Shown piece after piece: positions 42,128 to 50,208 of a stretch of DNA of 64,000 nt (its first letter is position 1; the number at the start of each line of letters is the position of its first letter). Below the pieces are notes generated by a model, which worked only from the letters and a program-made list of their open reading frames with translations, did not search any database and was not told the origin of the DNA. The DNA comes from CAWJMD01 sp963700925 (GTDB lineage Bacteria; Actinomycetota; Actinomycetes; Actinomycetales; CAWJMD01). The stretch lies in contig OY969553.1 in the NCBI GenBank assembly GCA_963700925.1, positions 2,976,001 to 3,040,000 on the forward strand. The letters are read 5' to 3'. The translations under genes were made by a program, and so were the position numbers.

Positions 42128-42691
42128 TCAGCCGAGGGATGCGCCACCGAGCGATGCGCCACCGAGCGAAGCGCCACCGAGGGATGCGCCGCCGAGCGAA
42201 GCGCCACCGAGTGACGCGCCCTTGCCGAGGGATGCGCCTGCGACGACGGAGCCGAGGGATGCGCCACCGAGGGATGCGCCACCGAGGGATGCGCCCTTGC
42301 CGAGGGATGCGCCACCGAGGGATGCGCCACCGAGGGATGCGCCACCGAGGGATGCGCCACCGAGGGATGCGCCACCGAGGGATGCGCCACCGAGGGATGC
42401 GCCACCGAGGGATGCGCCACCGAGCGATGCGCCACCGAGCGATGCGCCACCGAGCGATGCGCCACCGAGCGATGCGCCCTTGCCGAGGGACGCGCCTGCG
42501 ACGACAGAGCCGAGGGATGCCCCACCCAGGGACGCCCCGTTCTTGCCGAGGGAGGCGCCGGCCGTGAGGGAACCAAGCGACGCACCACCTGTGCCGAGGG
42601 AGGCCCCGGCGGCGAAGAGACCGGACGCTGCCAGCATGCCGACTGCGGTCAGGGCGATGACGTTGCGGACGTTCTTGGGCCGAACGGACAT
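42128..42691 (-). CDS. Exported protein made of 28 GASLG pentapeptides
   Basis: The product has 187 residues from ATG 42691, with AGAGGA 8-13 nt upstream. Residues 1-28 are a signal peptide (VRPKNVRNVIALTAVGMLAASGLFAA). The remaining 159 residues are 28 copies of GASLG with only short breaks: TG, SLTA, KN, K (three times) and SVVA (twice). Read as ASLGG the unit fits the pentapeptide-repeat pattern (A at i-2, L at i), which forms a quadrilateral beta-helix, but Ser replaces the usual Asp or Asn. A fibre, surface layer or ice-binding-like solenoid is possible. I know of no characterised homologue. Neither cysteines nor a cell-wall anchor are visible. Confidence 0.85.
   Translation of the reverse strand: MSVRPKNVRNVIALTAVGMLAASGLFAAGASLGTGGASLGSLTAGASLGKNGASLGGASLGSVVAGASLGKGASLGGASLGGASLGGASLGGASLGGASLGGASLGGASLGGASLGGASLGGASLGGASLGKGASLGGASLGGASLGSVVAGASLGKGASLGGASLGGASLGGASLGGASLGGASLG
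42131..42610 (-). repeat. 15-nt coding minisatellite (GASLG codons)
   Basis: The unit GCATCCCTCGGTGGC (minus strand) recurs with a 15-nt period. Near-identical copies form uninterrupted blocks of 12 and 6 units, with variants (TCGCTC for TCCCTC) at the ends of blocks. A larger unit of GASLG-GASLG-SVVA-GASLG-K occurs twice, showing that segments as well as single units were duplicated. Copy number is likely to vary between strains. Confidence 0.93.
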
Positions 42692-42835
42692 GGGAATTCC
42701 TCTGGGAGGGGAAGGATGGCTGCGATCGCAGTTACCTGCCAGTGTGGCACCCACTTGCGCGCTTGGGGCCGTTCTCGTAGGGCCCTTTGGCGCGGGTGAG
42801 ACTTCGTCGCACTCGGTGATCGACAGTGATGCGTA

Positions 42836-44491
42836 TTAGCCCTCTTGTGCGTCTGCGGGCAGGTCCTCGGCGTCGACGATGCGATACGCGTAACCTTGCT
42901 CGGCCAGGAATCTCTGGCGGTGAGCCGCGAATTCCTGGTCGAGGGTGTCGCGGGCCACCACGGCGTAGAACCGTGCGGACCGGCCGTCGCCCTTCGGGCG
43001 GAGCAGCCGGCCCAGGCGCTGGGCCTCCTCCTGGCGCGAACCGAACGACCCCGACACCTGGATGGCCACCGAGGCCTCGGGCAGGTCGATGGAGAAGTTC
43101 GCGACCTTGCTGACGACGAGCACCGGCACCTCACCCGCGCGGAAAGCCGCATACAGCCGCTCCCGCTCGTTCACCGTCGTCTCACCCTTGATGACCGGGG
43201 CGTCGAGCCGTTCGCCGAGGTCGTCGAGCTGGTCGAGGTACTGGCCGATCACCAGAGTCGGCTCGCCGCGGTGCGCCTCGACCAGCCGCTCGGCGACCCT
43301 CGTCTTGGCCGGCGACGTCGAGCAGAGCCGGTACCTGTCCTCCGGTTCCGCCGCCGCGTACGCCAGACGCTCGGCGTTGCCCAGCGTCACGCGCACCTCG
43401 ACGCAGTCGGCCGGAGCGATGTACCCCTGGTTCTCGATGTCCTTCCAAGGGGCGTCGTAGCGCTTCGGCCCGATCAGCGAGAACACCTCGCCCTCACGGC
43501 CGTCCTCGCGGACGAGGGTGGCCGTCAGGCCGAGCCGACGACGGGCCTGCAGGTCGGCCGTCATCCGGAAGATCGGAGCCGGCAGCAGGTGCACCTCGTC
43601 GTAGATGACCAGGCCCCAGTCGCGGGCGTCGAACAGCTCCAGGTGGGTGAAGACGCCCTTCCGGCGCGTCGTCATCACCTGGTAGGTCGCGATCGTGACC
43701 GGACGGATCTCCTTGCGGGCGCCCGAGTACTCGCCGATCTCGTCCTCGGTGAGGTGGGTCCTGCGGAGCAGCTCGTCCTTCCACTGCCGGGCCGCGACCG
43801 TGTTGGTGACGAGGATCAGGGTCGTGCTGCTGGCCTGGGCCATTGCGGCCGCGCCGACGATGGTCTTGCCCGCGCCGCAGGGCAGCACGACCACTCCTGA
43901 CCCGCCGTGCCAGAACCCGTCGACGGCCTCGCGCTGGTACGGCCGCATCGCCCAGCCGGTCTCGTCGAGGGCGATCGGATGGGCCTCACCGTCCACGTAC
44001 CCAGCAAGGTCCTCGGCCGGCCAGCCCAGCTTGAGCAGCACCTGCTTGAGGTGCCCCCGCTCGCTCGGGTGCACGGCCACGGTGTCCGGCTCGATCCGTG
44101 CGCCGACCAGCGGCGCGACCTTCTTGCTGCGCAGCACCTCCTCGAGGACGGGCAGGTCCGTGGCGTGCAGCACCAGCCCGTGCACCGGGTGCGACTGCAG
44201 CTGCAGCCGTCCGTAGCGGGCCATCGTCTCGGCGAGGTCGACGAGCAGCGGGTGCGGCACCGGGTAGCGGGAGAAGTCGAGCAGGACGTCGACCACGTGC
44301 TCGGCGTCGTGACCGGCGGCGCGGGCGTTCCACAGCCCCAGGGCGGTCAGCCGGTAGGTGTGCACGTGCTCAGGGGCGCGTTCGAGCTCCGCGAACGGGG
44401 CGATCGCGCGCCGGCACTCGACGGCGCGAGGGTGGTCGACCTCGAGCAGCAGGGTCTTGTCGCTCTGGACGATGAGCGGTCCGTCGGTCAC
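42836..44491 (-). CDS. XPB/Ssl2-like DNA repair helicase
   Basis: The product has 551 residues from ATG 44491 after GAAAGGA. An N-terminal damage-recognition-like domain (1-175) precedes the motor: MRPYQREAVDGFW (Q-like motif), Walker A LPCGAGKT (203-210), DEVH box (298-301), GLTATLVREDGREGEVFSLIG and RLGRLLRPKGDGR (motif VI). These are hallmarks of bacterial XPB, a 3'-5' helicase related to the eukaryotic TFIIH subunit. It unwinds DNA in repair or recombination. The upstream helicase-associated gene (45238-47730) is its usual partner in actinobacteria. Confidence 0.95.
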   Translation of the reverse strand: MTDGPLIVQSDKTLLLEVDHPRAVECRRAIAPFAELERAPEHVHTYRLTALGLWNARAAGHDAEHVVDVLLDFSRYPVPHPLLVDLAETMARYGRLQLQSHPVHGLVLHATDLPVLEEVLRSKKVAPLVGARIEPDTVAVHPSERGHLKQVLLKLGWPAEDLAGYVDGEAHPIALDETGWAMRPYQREAVDGFWHGGSGVVVLPCGAGKTIVGAAAMAQASSTTLILVTNTVAARQWKDELLRRTHLTEDEIGEYSGARKEIRPVTIATYQVMTTRRKGVFTHLELFDARDWGLVIYDEVHLLPAPIFRMTADLQARRRLGLTATLVREDGREGEVFSLIGPKRYDAPWKDIENQGYIAPADCVEVRVTLGNAERLAYAAAEPEDRYRLCSTSPAKTRVAERLVEAHRGEPTLVIGQYLDQLDDLGERLDAPVIKGETTVNERERLYAAFRAGEVPVLVVSKVANFSIDLPEASVAIQVSGSFGSRQEEAQRLGRLLRPKGDGRSARFYAVVARDTLDQEFAAHRQRFLAEQGYAYRIVDAEDLPADAQEG

Positions 44492-44576
44492 ATGGGTCCT
44501 TTCGGCGGGGCCGAGGGGTCAACGCCGCCGCGGGCCACGGACTTCCCCGCGCACGGCCCGGGCGCGGTGCACTTGT

Positions 44577-45241
44577 TTAGAGCCGTCCTCCAAGGAGGGC
44601 GGGCAGGAACAGGGCGGCACCGCCCAGAACGATGGCGCCGATGAGCGTCAGGATGCCCAGGCCCAGCCAGATCGCGAGGCAGATCCACGCGTACCTGGCC
44701 TTGCTCGCCGCTCCGGCTGGGTCCGTGGGGGCGGACGACATCGCCATCGCGCCGAGGATGATCGCACCGACGGCGCCGAGCGCCGCAGGGAGGAAGATCA
44801 GCCCGACGAAGCTGAAGCCTCCCCCGCCGAAGCAGCACGAGAACACGACCGCCACGATGCCGAGGACGAGGGTGATCACGCCCTGGGTCTTCGCGCTCTG
44901 CGCCTCCGGGCTCAGAAGTGGTCCCACCGGGGGATAGCCCGGTTGGCCGTAACCCGGTGGGCCGTAACCTGACTGGCCGTAGCCGGCCTGGCCGTAGCCG
45001 GGCTGAACGGGCTGCCCGTAGCCGGGCTGAACGGGCTGCCCGTAGCCGGGCTGAACGGGCTGCCCGTAGCCGGGCTGTGTGGGCTGGCCAAAGCCGGGCT
45101 GTGTGGGTGAAGCGGGCTGTGTGGCTGGCCCTCCCCGGATGGCTTCTCGAACCCGCTCGGCTGTTGTGTGGTCTCGGGCTGGGTGGCGTCCGGGTTCGGC
45201 TGCTCGGGATCTGGGGACGCAGGGCGCGCGTCGTCGGTCAT
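44577..45241 (-). pseudogene. QPGY-repeat DUF4190-type membrane protein gene with frameshift
   Basis: The first frame starts at ATG 45241 and reads DDARPASPDPEQPNPDATQ then PSGFEKPSGEGQP. The chain then needs a one-base gain at about 45121-45130 to continue as TQPASPTQPGFGQPTQPGYGQPV, with four more QPGYGQ repeats, PGYPPVGPLLSPEAQSAK, and two membrane helices (GVITLVLGIVAVVFSCCF and WICLAIWLGLGILTLIGAIVL) to the stop at 44577. This Pro/Gln/Gly/Tyr tail with a tandem-TM domain is common in actinobacterial membrane proteins. In the uncorrected frame the repeats read HSPATGSPFSP. Decay or an indel error in a 24-nt repeat array (about 44995-45085). It overlaps the upstream gene by 4 nt. Confidence 0.75.
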
Positions 45242-47730
45242 CGTTCCTCCGGGTCCGGGACAGGCTTCACGGGCGGGGAGGTCGTCCCCCAGCGAGCGAA
45301 CCTACCCGTGCCAGGAGCCTCGGCGACCCCGGTGACTCGGTGGACGGACAGGGTGCGGACGGTGCCGGCTTCCACGTCGAGCGCACTCACGCGCCCGCCC
45401 TCCACCGACAGCGGCTCGAGCAGCCGCCGGTCGACCGTTCCCAGCGGGTCGCTGATCCCGACCCACACGGCTCGCAGACCGGCTGCGGCCGACCGCAGCA
45501 GGGCCAGCGACGTCGCGGGGTCGAGCACGGGAACCGGGGGAGCGCCTGCCCCAACGGCGGAGCGCGCCGGCTCCGTCCCCGCCCCCGCCGGCCGCCCCCC
45601 GTCTGTCCACGACGCGCCACGGTCGGCGGCCCGCAGGGCCCGGACCAGCCCGAGGGCGCTCGCCTCGTCGACCGGCGGCGCCTGGCCCGCAGGGAAGGAG
45701 CTGACCGCCACCACCCGGCGACCCGCGGCGCGGTGCCCACCCCGACGCTGCAGCACGACGCCGCCGTCGTGGCCCTCCGCGGCGGGTGCCAACCCGATCC
45801 GTCGCAGCGTTGCCAACACCGTCACCGGGTCGGCCTGGGCCGACAGCACGGTAGGCGCGAGGCGGCGCAGCCTCAGCGGGTCGCTGCGCCTGTCGGCCAG
45901 CAGCTCGGTCAGCACGCTGGGGTCGTCCGAGCGCACGAACGACGAGGCGGCGCCGACCTTGATGCGGCCGTGCCGGCGGGCGGTGTCGTTGACCAGGTAG
46001 TCGACCGGCTGGGGAACGGGGGTGCGGGAGTGCTGCGCCAGGAATGTCAGGAGCTCGTCCGCGGTACGACCGGCGTCGAGCGCCCGACGCACGCTGTCGG
46101 GCCCGAGGCGGTAGACCGTCGCTCCACCGCGCGAGTCGACGTCCGCCATCAGCGACAGCTCACGCTCGACCTCGCGGGTCAGAGGGCCCGGGGCCACGGC
46201 GGTCAGGTCGGCCTGCAGCAGAACGTGGTCAACGGGGGTCGGCAGCACCGCGTCGAGAGCCGCGGCTGCTGCGCCGGCGCCCTCGGCGAGCGCGCGTCCG
46301 GCTGAGCTGAGAGCGCCAAGGCCCAGGACTCCGAGCCACCCGGCCTCGTCCACCACGGTCGGCAGCACCGACCCGGCGGCGGCGACAGGTCCGCGCGGAC
46401 GGCGCCAGGCGAGGTGGCTCCGCAGTGCGTCCGTCTCCACCGCCGTTCCGGGCAGCGCCTGGGCCAAGGCCCCCAGCACCTCGCGCCGAAGCAGGGCCTC
46501 GGCGGGACGCAGCACCGCGTCCGACAGCGCAGCGCGCACGGTGCCCCGGTCACCTCGCGTTCCGACGGTCGAGGCCGAGGCCGGCGCCTCAGACCAGCTG
46601 CGCGCCAACAGCTCCCAACGCGCCCCGACACTCTCCTCGGCCCAGTGGTCGAACATCGCAGTGGGTGCCCACCGCGGATCCGCCTGGCCGTCCTCGCCGA
46701 CCAGTCCGGCGGCTCCCGCCACGACGATCACCCGGGCGGTGAGCGCGTCATCCGTGCCGAGTGCGACCGAGGCGCGGCGCAGGTCGCGAACCCCGACGCC
46801 GCCCCCGCGGAGGACCGGTACGGTCTCGGCCTCCCACAGCGCAGCGAGCTCGCCGACCAGGCGTACCACCTCGGCGGCGGCTGCCGCTGACTGAGCGTCC
46901 ACCCGAGCCAGGTCACGTGGCACACCGACGAGCTCCCGAGTCGCCTGCGCCGGCTCGATGCCGTCGCGGTGGACGCGGCCGCCTCGCAGGCTGATCGCCA
47001 CTTCGCGGGGGAGCACCACGTGCTCGTCGTCCGGGGCCACCAGCAGTCCGTGGGCGAGCAGCCAGCCCGCAGCGGTGGTGGCCTCGTCGGCGCGGGCGCC
47101 GCGCTCCGTCACACGCAAGGTGCCGACCGGACCCGAGGCGTCCAGACGCTCAACCAGCTCGCGGGCCTGCGGCGGGGCCCCGTCGAGCAGGCTCGTCACC
47201 ACGGCGGGGTCGGCCACCGCGCCGGAGACCAGGTCGAGGTCGCGGTGGGGGTCACCGGACGGCACCAGGCCGAGGTCCGCCACGATGCCCGCCACCAGCG
47301 AGGGCGACCGTGCCAGCCCGGTGTCTGCCAGCCACGGGCCGAGCCCGGCCGGGTGTGGGCCGAGGAGGTCGACCATCGCGCGCACCGGCCACACCGAGCG
47401 ACTGTCGCCCCACGCCAGGGCGAGGTCGCGCAGCTCGCCGAGCAACGGTCCCAGCCGTCCCGAGGTGGTGCCGCAGGCGCGGGCCAGCTCGGCCTGCCGA
47501 ACTGGCCCGCGCAGCGCGACCAGCGCCTCGGCCACGTCCAGTGTCGGCCGGTCGAGCAGGGTCAGGGCTCGGTAGACGCTGACACGCGTGCTGGCCCTGG
47601 ACGCGAGCGCGGTCAGGTCTCCAGGGGTGGGGCTGGCCAGGTCTGGCCGCCGCTGGAGCAGCCGCGCGAGTGCCTCGTCGTCACGGCGACGCAGGTCGTC
47701 CGTGAGGCTGCGCGGGGCGGACGGGGGCAT
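45238..47730 (-). CDS. Helicase-associated protein, partner of XPB
   Basis: The product has 830 residues from ATG 47730. It is the large actinobacterial helicase C-terminal-domain-associated protein found beside xpb. RSLTDDLRRRDDEALARLLQRRPDLASPTPGDLTALASRA opens it. A winged-helix-like region (VALRGPVRQAELARACGTTSGRLGPLLGEL) follows. PVDHVLLQADLTAVAPGPLTREVERELSLMADVDSRGGATVYRL with DELLTFLAQHSRTPVPQPVDYLVNDTARRHGRIKVG is the conserved core. No ATPase motif is present. It probably forms a complex with or regulates XPB. A TAACGT -10 element 7 nt before the ATG suggests a leaderless transcript. Confidence 0.9.
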   Translation of the reverse strand: MPPSAPRSLTDDLRRRDDEALARLLQRRPDLASPTPGDLTALASRASTRVSVYRALTLLDRPTLDVAEALVALRGPVRQAELARACGTTSGRLGPLLGELRDLALAWGDSRSVWPVRAMVDLLGPHPAGLGPWLADTGLARSPSLVAGIVADLGLVPSGDPHRDLDLVSGAVADPAVVTSLLDGAPPQARELVERLDASGPVGTLRVTERGARADEATTAAGWLLAHGLLVAPDDEHVVLPREVAISLRGGRVHRDGIEPAQATRELVGVPRDLARVDAQSAAAAAEVVRLVGELAALWEAETVPVLRGGGVGVRDLRRASVALGTDDALTARVIVVAGAAGLVGEDGQADPRWAPTAMFDHWAEESVGARWELLARSWSEAPASASTVGTRGDRGTVRAALSDAVLRPAEALLRREVLGALAQALPGTAVETDALRSHLAWRRPRGPVAAAGSVLPTVVDEAGWLGVLGLGALSSAGRALAEGAGAAAAALDAVLPTPVDHVLLQADLTAVAPGPLTREVERELSLMADVDSRGGATVYRLGPDSVRRALDAGRTADELLTFLAQHSRTPVPQPVDYLVNDTARRHGRIKVGAASSFVRSDDPSVLTELLADRRSDPLRLRRLAPTVLSAQADPVTVLATLRRIGLAPAAEGHDGGVVLQRRGGHRAAGRRVVAVSSFPAGQAPPVDEASALGLVRALRAADRGASWTDGGRPAGAGTEPARSAVGAGAPPVPVLDPATSLALLRSAAAGLRAVWVGISDPLGTVDRRLLEPLSVEGGRVSALDVEAGTVRTLSVHRVTGVAEAPGTGRFARWGTTSPPVKPVPDPEER

Positions 47731-47737
47731 CCGAGCA

Positions 47738-47743
47738 ACGTTA
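47738..47743 (-). promoter_or_regulatory. -10 hexamer TAACGT of a leaderless promoter
   Basis: TAACGT on the minus strand lies 7 nt before ATG 47730 of the helicase-associated gene; no Shine-Dalgarno sequence is present. Confidence 0.55.
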
Positions 47744-48010
47744 CGCGCTCCCGGTTGAGCTCCTGACCTGTCGACCGTGCTGAACGCCCTGGTTCAGGAC
47801 CGCGGCCCACGCTGCCTTGACGAGTCGGAGTCCGCGCCTGCGGCGCTCCCCTCGGCGTCGTGGCCTGCCCTCTGCCACGACCGGCGCGTCGGGTAGCGCT
47901 GACAGCGCCTCACTGCCGGCCAGCATCGAGGCGAAGATCGAAACGAGCGCGGACGGGGTGTCCGCGCGGGCGAGAGCAGCGTCCACATGCACTGTGTTGT
48001 GTCTGTTCAT
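47741..48010 (-). CDS. Small hypothetical protein divergent from the MocR gene
   Basis: The product would have 89 residues from ATG 48010 (MNRHNTVHVDAALARADTPS). It is helical, with an Ala/Leu-rich N-terminal half (ALVSIFASMLAGSEALSALPDAPVV), then a strongly basic patch (RPRRRGERRRRGLR), then VKAAWAAVLNQGVQHG. There is no signal peptide or known domain. It is divergent from the MocR gene with 46 bp between the starts, a layout in which MocR regulators often control the neighbour. Coding use at third positions is GC-rich, which supports a real gene, but the call is only moderate. Confidence 0.5.
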   Translation of the reverse strand: MNRHNTVHVDAALARADTPSALVSIFASMLAGSEALSALPDAPVVAEGRPRRRGERRRRGLRLVKAAWAAVLNQGVQHGRQVRSSTGSA

Positions 48011-48056
48011 GCGCTGAACGGTACGAGCGAATGGACTGGGTGTACGGTCCGCTGGT

Positions 48057-49508
48057 ATGCCGGAATCGCAGACCAATCCGGACTCGCAGCCCAATCTGGC
48101 CTGGGAGCTGGTGCTCGACCTCGACGCTCACGGCTCGGGCCCGCTGCACCAGCGGGTGAAGCGCGCACTGCGCGCCGCCATCCGGGCCGGCGCGGTGCCG
48201 GTCGGTGCGGCGCTACCGCCCAGCCGCAGCCTGGCGGCTGACCTGGGGTGCTCGCGCTCGGTCGTCACCGAGGCGTACTCCCAGCTCGTCGCCGAGGGCT
48301 ATCTCGAGGCCCGAACCGGCTCGGCCACCCGAGTCCGCTGGGCCGGTGACGGGGTACCAGCCGGCGCGTCCCGTCCACGCCTTCAGCCGGAGGCCCAGCC
48401 CCGACTCGACCTCGCCCCAGGCCTTCCCGACCTGCGGGCCTTCCCCCGGCAGCGCTGGCTCGAGGCGCTTCGCGCCGCCCTGGCAGACCTGCCGTCCGCC
48501 GAGCTCGGCTACCCGCACCCGGACGGCCACTGGCAGGTGCGCCAGCTGCTGGCGGACTACCTCACGCGCAGCCGGGGCGCCAACGCGCGCGACGCCGCCG
48601 TGATGATGACGACGAGCGCCACCCATGCCGTCCGTCGCATCTGCCGCGCGCTGGTCGACGCCGGCGGCACCCGCATCGGGGTCGAGGACCCGGGCTGGAC
48701 ACGCCTGCACGCCGTCGTCCGCAGCAGCGGGCTGGAGACCGTCCCCGTCCCCGTTGACGCCCACGGGATCGACGTGGCCGCCCTCGAGCGACTGCCCGAC
48801 CTGTCAGCCGTCATCGTCACTCCGGCTCACCAGTTCCCCACCGGGGTCGTGCTGCACCCGCAGCGCCGTGCCGCCCTGTTGCGCTGGGCCGAGCGAACCG
48901 GCGGCTTGGTGGTCGAGGACGACTACGACGCCGAGTTCCGCTACGACCGTGCGCCGGTCTCGACGTTGCAGGGCATGGCGCCGCAGCGGGTCGTGCTGGT
49001 CGGCTCACTGAGCAAGACCCTGACCCCGGCCCTGCGGATCGGCTGGCTGCTGGCGCCGACACGCTGGGCGGGCGCGTTGCAGGAGGTCGGTCCCGCCGCC
49101 GACACCCCGTCGACGCCGGACCAGCTCGCCTTCGCCGGTTTCCTCGCGGGCGGTGACTACGAGAGGTACCTGCGCGCGAGCAGACGTCGCTACCGAGCCA
49201 GGCGCGATGCTCTGGTCGCGGCGCTCGGCATGGTGCTACCCGACGTCGAGGTCACAGGCATCGCGGCCGGCCTCCACGTCCTCGCGCAGCTGCCCGCCGA
49301 CGTCGACGGTGCCGCCGTCACCCGCACGGCGGCCCGCCAGGGCCTGCGGCTGGTGCCACTCGAGGCCTACCGACACGACCACGCCTCCCGCAAACAACCG
49401 GCATCGGCCGATGCTCTCGTGCTCGGCTACGGCAATCTGGCCGACTCCGCGGTTCCCGAGGCCGTCACGGTGCTGGCCCACGCGGTCGACGCTCACCGCG
49501 AGGGCTGA
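48057..49508 (+). CDS. MocR/PdxR-family regulator (GntR HTH fused to aminotransferase)
   Basis: The product has 483 residues. The GntR winged helix (about 20-90) reads LHQRVKRALRAAIRAGAVPVGAALPPSRSLAADLGCSRSVVTEAYSQLVAEGYLEAR. A linker leads to a fold-type I aminotransferase domain: QRWLEALRAALADLPSAELGYPHPDG, VEDPGWTRLH, PAHQFPTGVVL, VVEDDYDAEFRY, and the PLP lysine in LVGSLSKTLTPALRIGW. PdxR members activate pyridoxal phosphate synthesis; other MocR proteins control unrelated genes. No pdxST lies nearby, so its target is open, with the divergent small gene or itself first candidates. Confidence 0.94.
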   Translation: MPESQTNPDSQPNLAWELVLDLDAHGSGPLHQRVKRALRAAIRAGAVPVGAALPPSRSLAADLGCSRSVVTEAYSQLVAEGYLEARTGSATRVRWAGDGVPAGASRPRLQPEAQPRLDLAPGLPDLRAFPRQRWLEALRAALADLPSAELGYPHPDGHWQVRQLLADYLTRSRGANARDAAVMMTTSATHAVRRICRALVDAGGTRIGVEDPGWTRLHAVVRSSGLETVPVPVDAHGIDVAALERLPDLSAVIVTPAHQFPTGVVLHPQRRAALLRWAERTGGLVVEDDYDAEFRYDRAPVSTLQGMAPQRVVLVGSLSKTLTPALRIGWLLAPTRWAGALQEVGPAADTPSTPDQLAFAGFLAGGDYERYLRASRRRYRARRDALVAALGMVLPDVEVTGIAAGLHVLAQLPADVDGAAVTRTAARQGLRLVPLEAYRHDHASRKQPASADALVLGYGNLADSAVPEAVTVLAHAVDAHREG

Positions 49509-50168
49509 CGGGACGGCCCTCACCGGTCGATGCCGGGTCGACGTCCGCGCCCACCTCGGCGGCGGCACCGACGGCAGCCAGGGTGGTCGTCCACCCCAGC
49601 AAGGACATCAGGAAGGTCCGCTCGGCGTACCCGTACGCCTCCCCGAGCCCGCCGTGGCGGGCCAGGCGGTAGGTGAAGTAGCCGGTCGCCGGCAGCGCGA
49701 CGCCGAGACTGGCGATGGCGAGGCGGCGCGACCACTGCGGTAGCCGCGGGTCGAGCGCGCCGACGAGCGGGGCGAGGTGGAACGCGGCGATGCCGACCCC
49801 CGACGACCACGTGTGCACCCGGTCCCTCCAGCGTGGCCCGCCTTCAGGGGGAGCGGCACCGCCGTGGCGGTGGCGGTCGCCACGCCGGACACCGCGAGGA
49901 GGACGGCCAGTGCGTGCTGGTTGCGGCGCCTGGCCAGCTCGGCGTTGGCCAGCTGAGCAAGTGCCTGCACGGCCGAACCGGCGAGCACCGGTCCGGGCGC
50001 AGGCTGGCCACCCCGCGACAGGGCGCTGATGCTGCGCACGGCGTGCCGGTACTCGGGCGTCGCCCGTCCCGACAACAGCCAACCGGTCGTGAAGACCCCG
50101 GGCGCCACCAGGATCAGCCCGGCGAGCAGCCGCTCCGCTCGCGATGCGGGACGGTGGGACGACGTCAC
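49465..50168 (-). pseudogene. Second DUF998 membrane protein gene with frameshift
   Basis: The gene starts at ATG 50168 and reads ERLLAGLILVAPGVFTTGWLLSG, ATPEYRHAVRSISALSRGG and HALAVLLAVSGVATATATAVPLPLKAGHA. At about 49830-49832 the chain must jump frame to give WRDRVHTWSSGVGIAAFHLAPL, LAIASLGVALPATGYFTYRLARHG and TFLMSLLGWTTTLAAVGAAAEV, ending at 49465. The intact product would be about 235 residues. One base is missing at the junction. The 3' end overlaps the MocR gene by 44 nt. Two DUF998 genes in the window share the same kind of defect. Confidence 0.75.
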
Positions 50169-50196
50169 GTGGTCAGGATGGCGGAAGTCCCCCGCC

Positions 50197-50202
50197 TACG
50201 CT
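50197..50202 (+). promoter_or_regulatory. -10 hexamer TACGCT of a leaderless promoter
   Basis: TACGCT lies 6 nt before ATG 50209, again with no ribosome binding site. Confidence 0.6.
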
Positions 50203-50208
50203 GCGGCC

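Noticed and set aside
42128..42610. CRISPR array
   Set aside because: The repeat period is 15 nt with no unique spacers, and the array is in frame within a signal-peptide protein.
42039..42839. Plus-strand ORFs over the GASLG repeat (PPRDA and RHRGM repeats)
   Set aside because: Every frame of a 15-nt repeat is open. Only the minus frame has a ribosome binding site and signal peptide.
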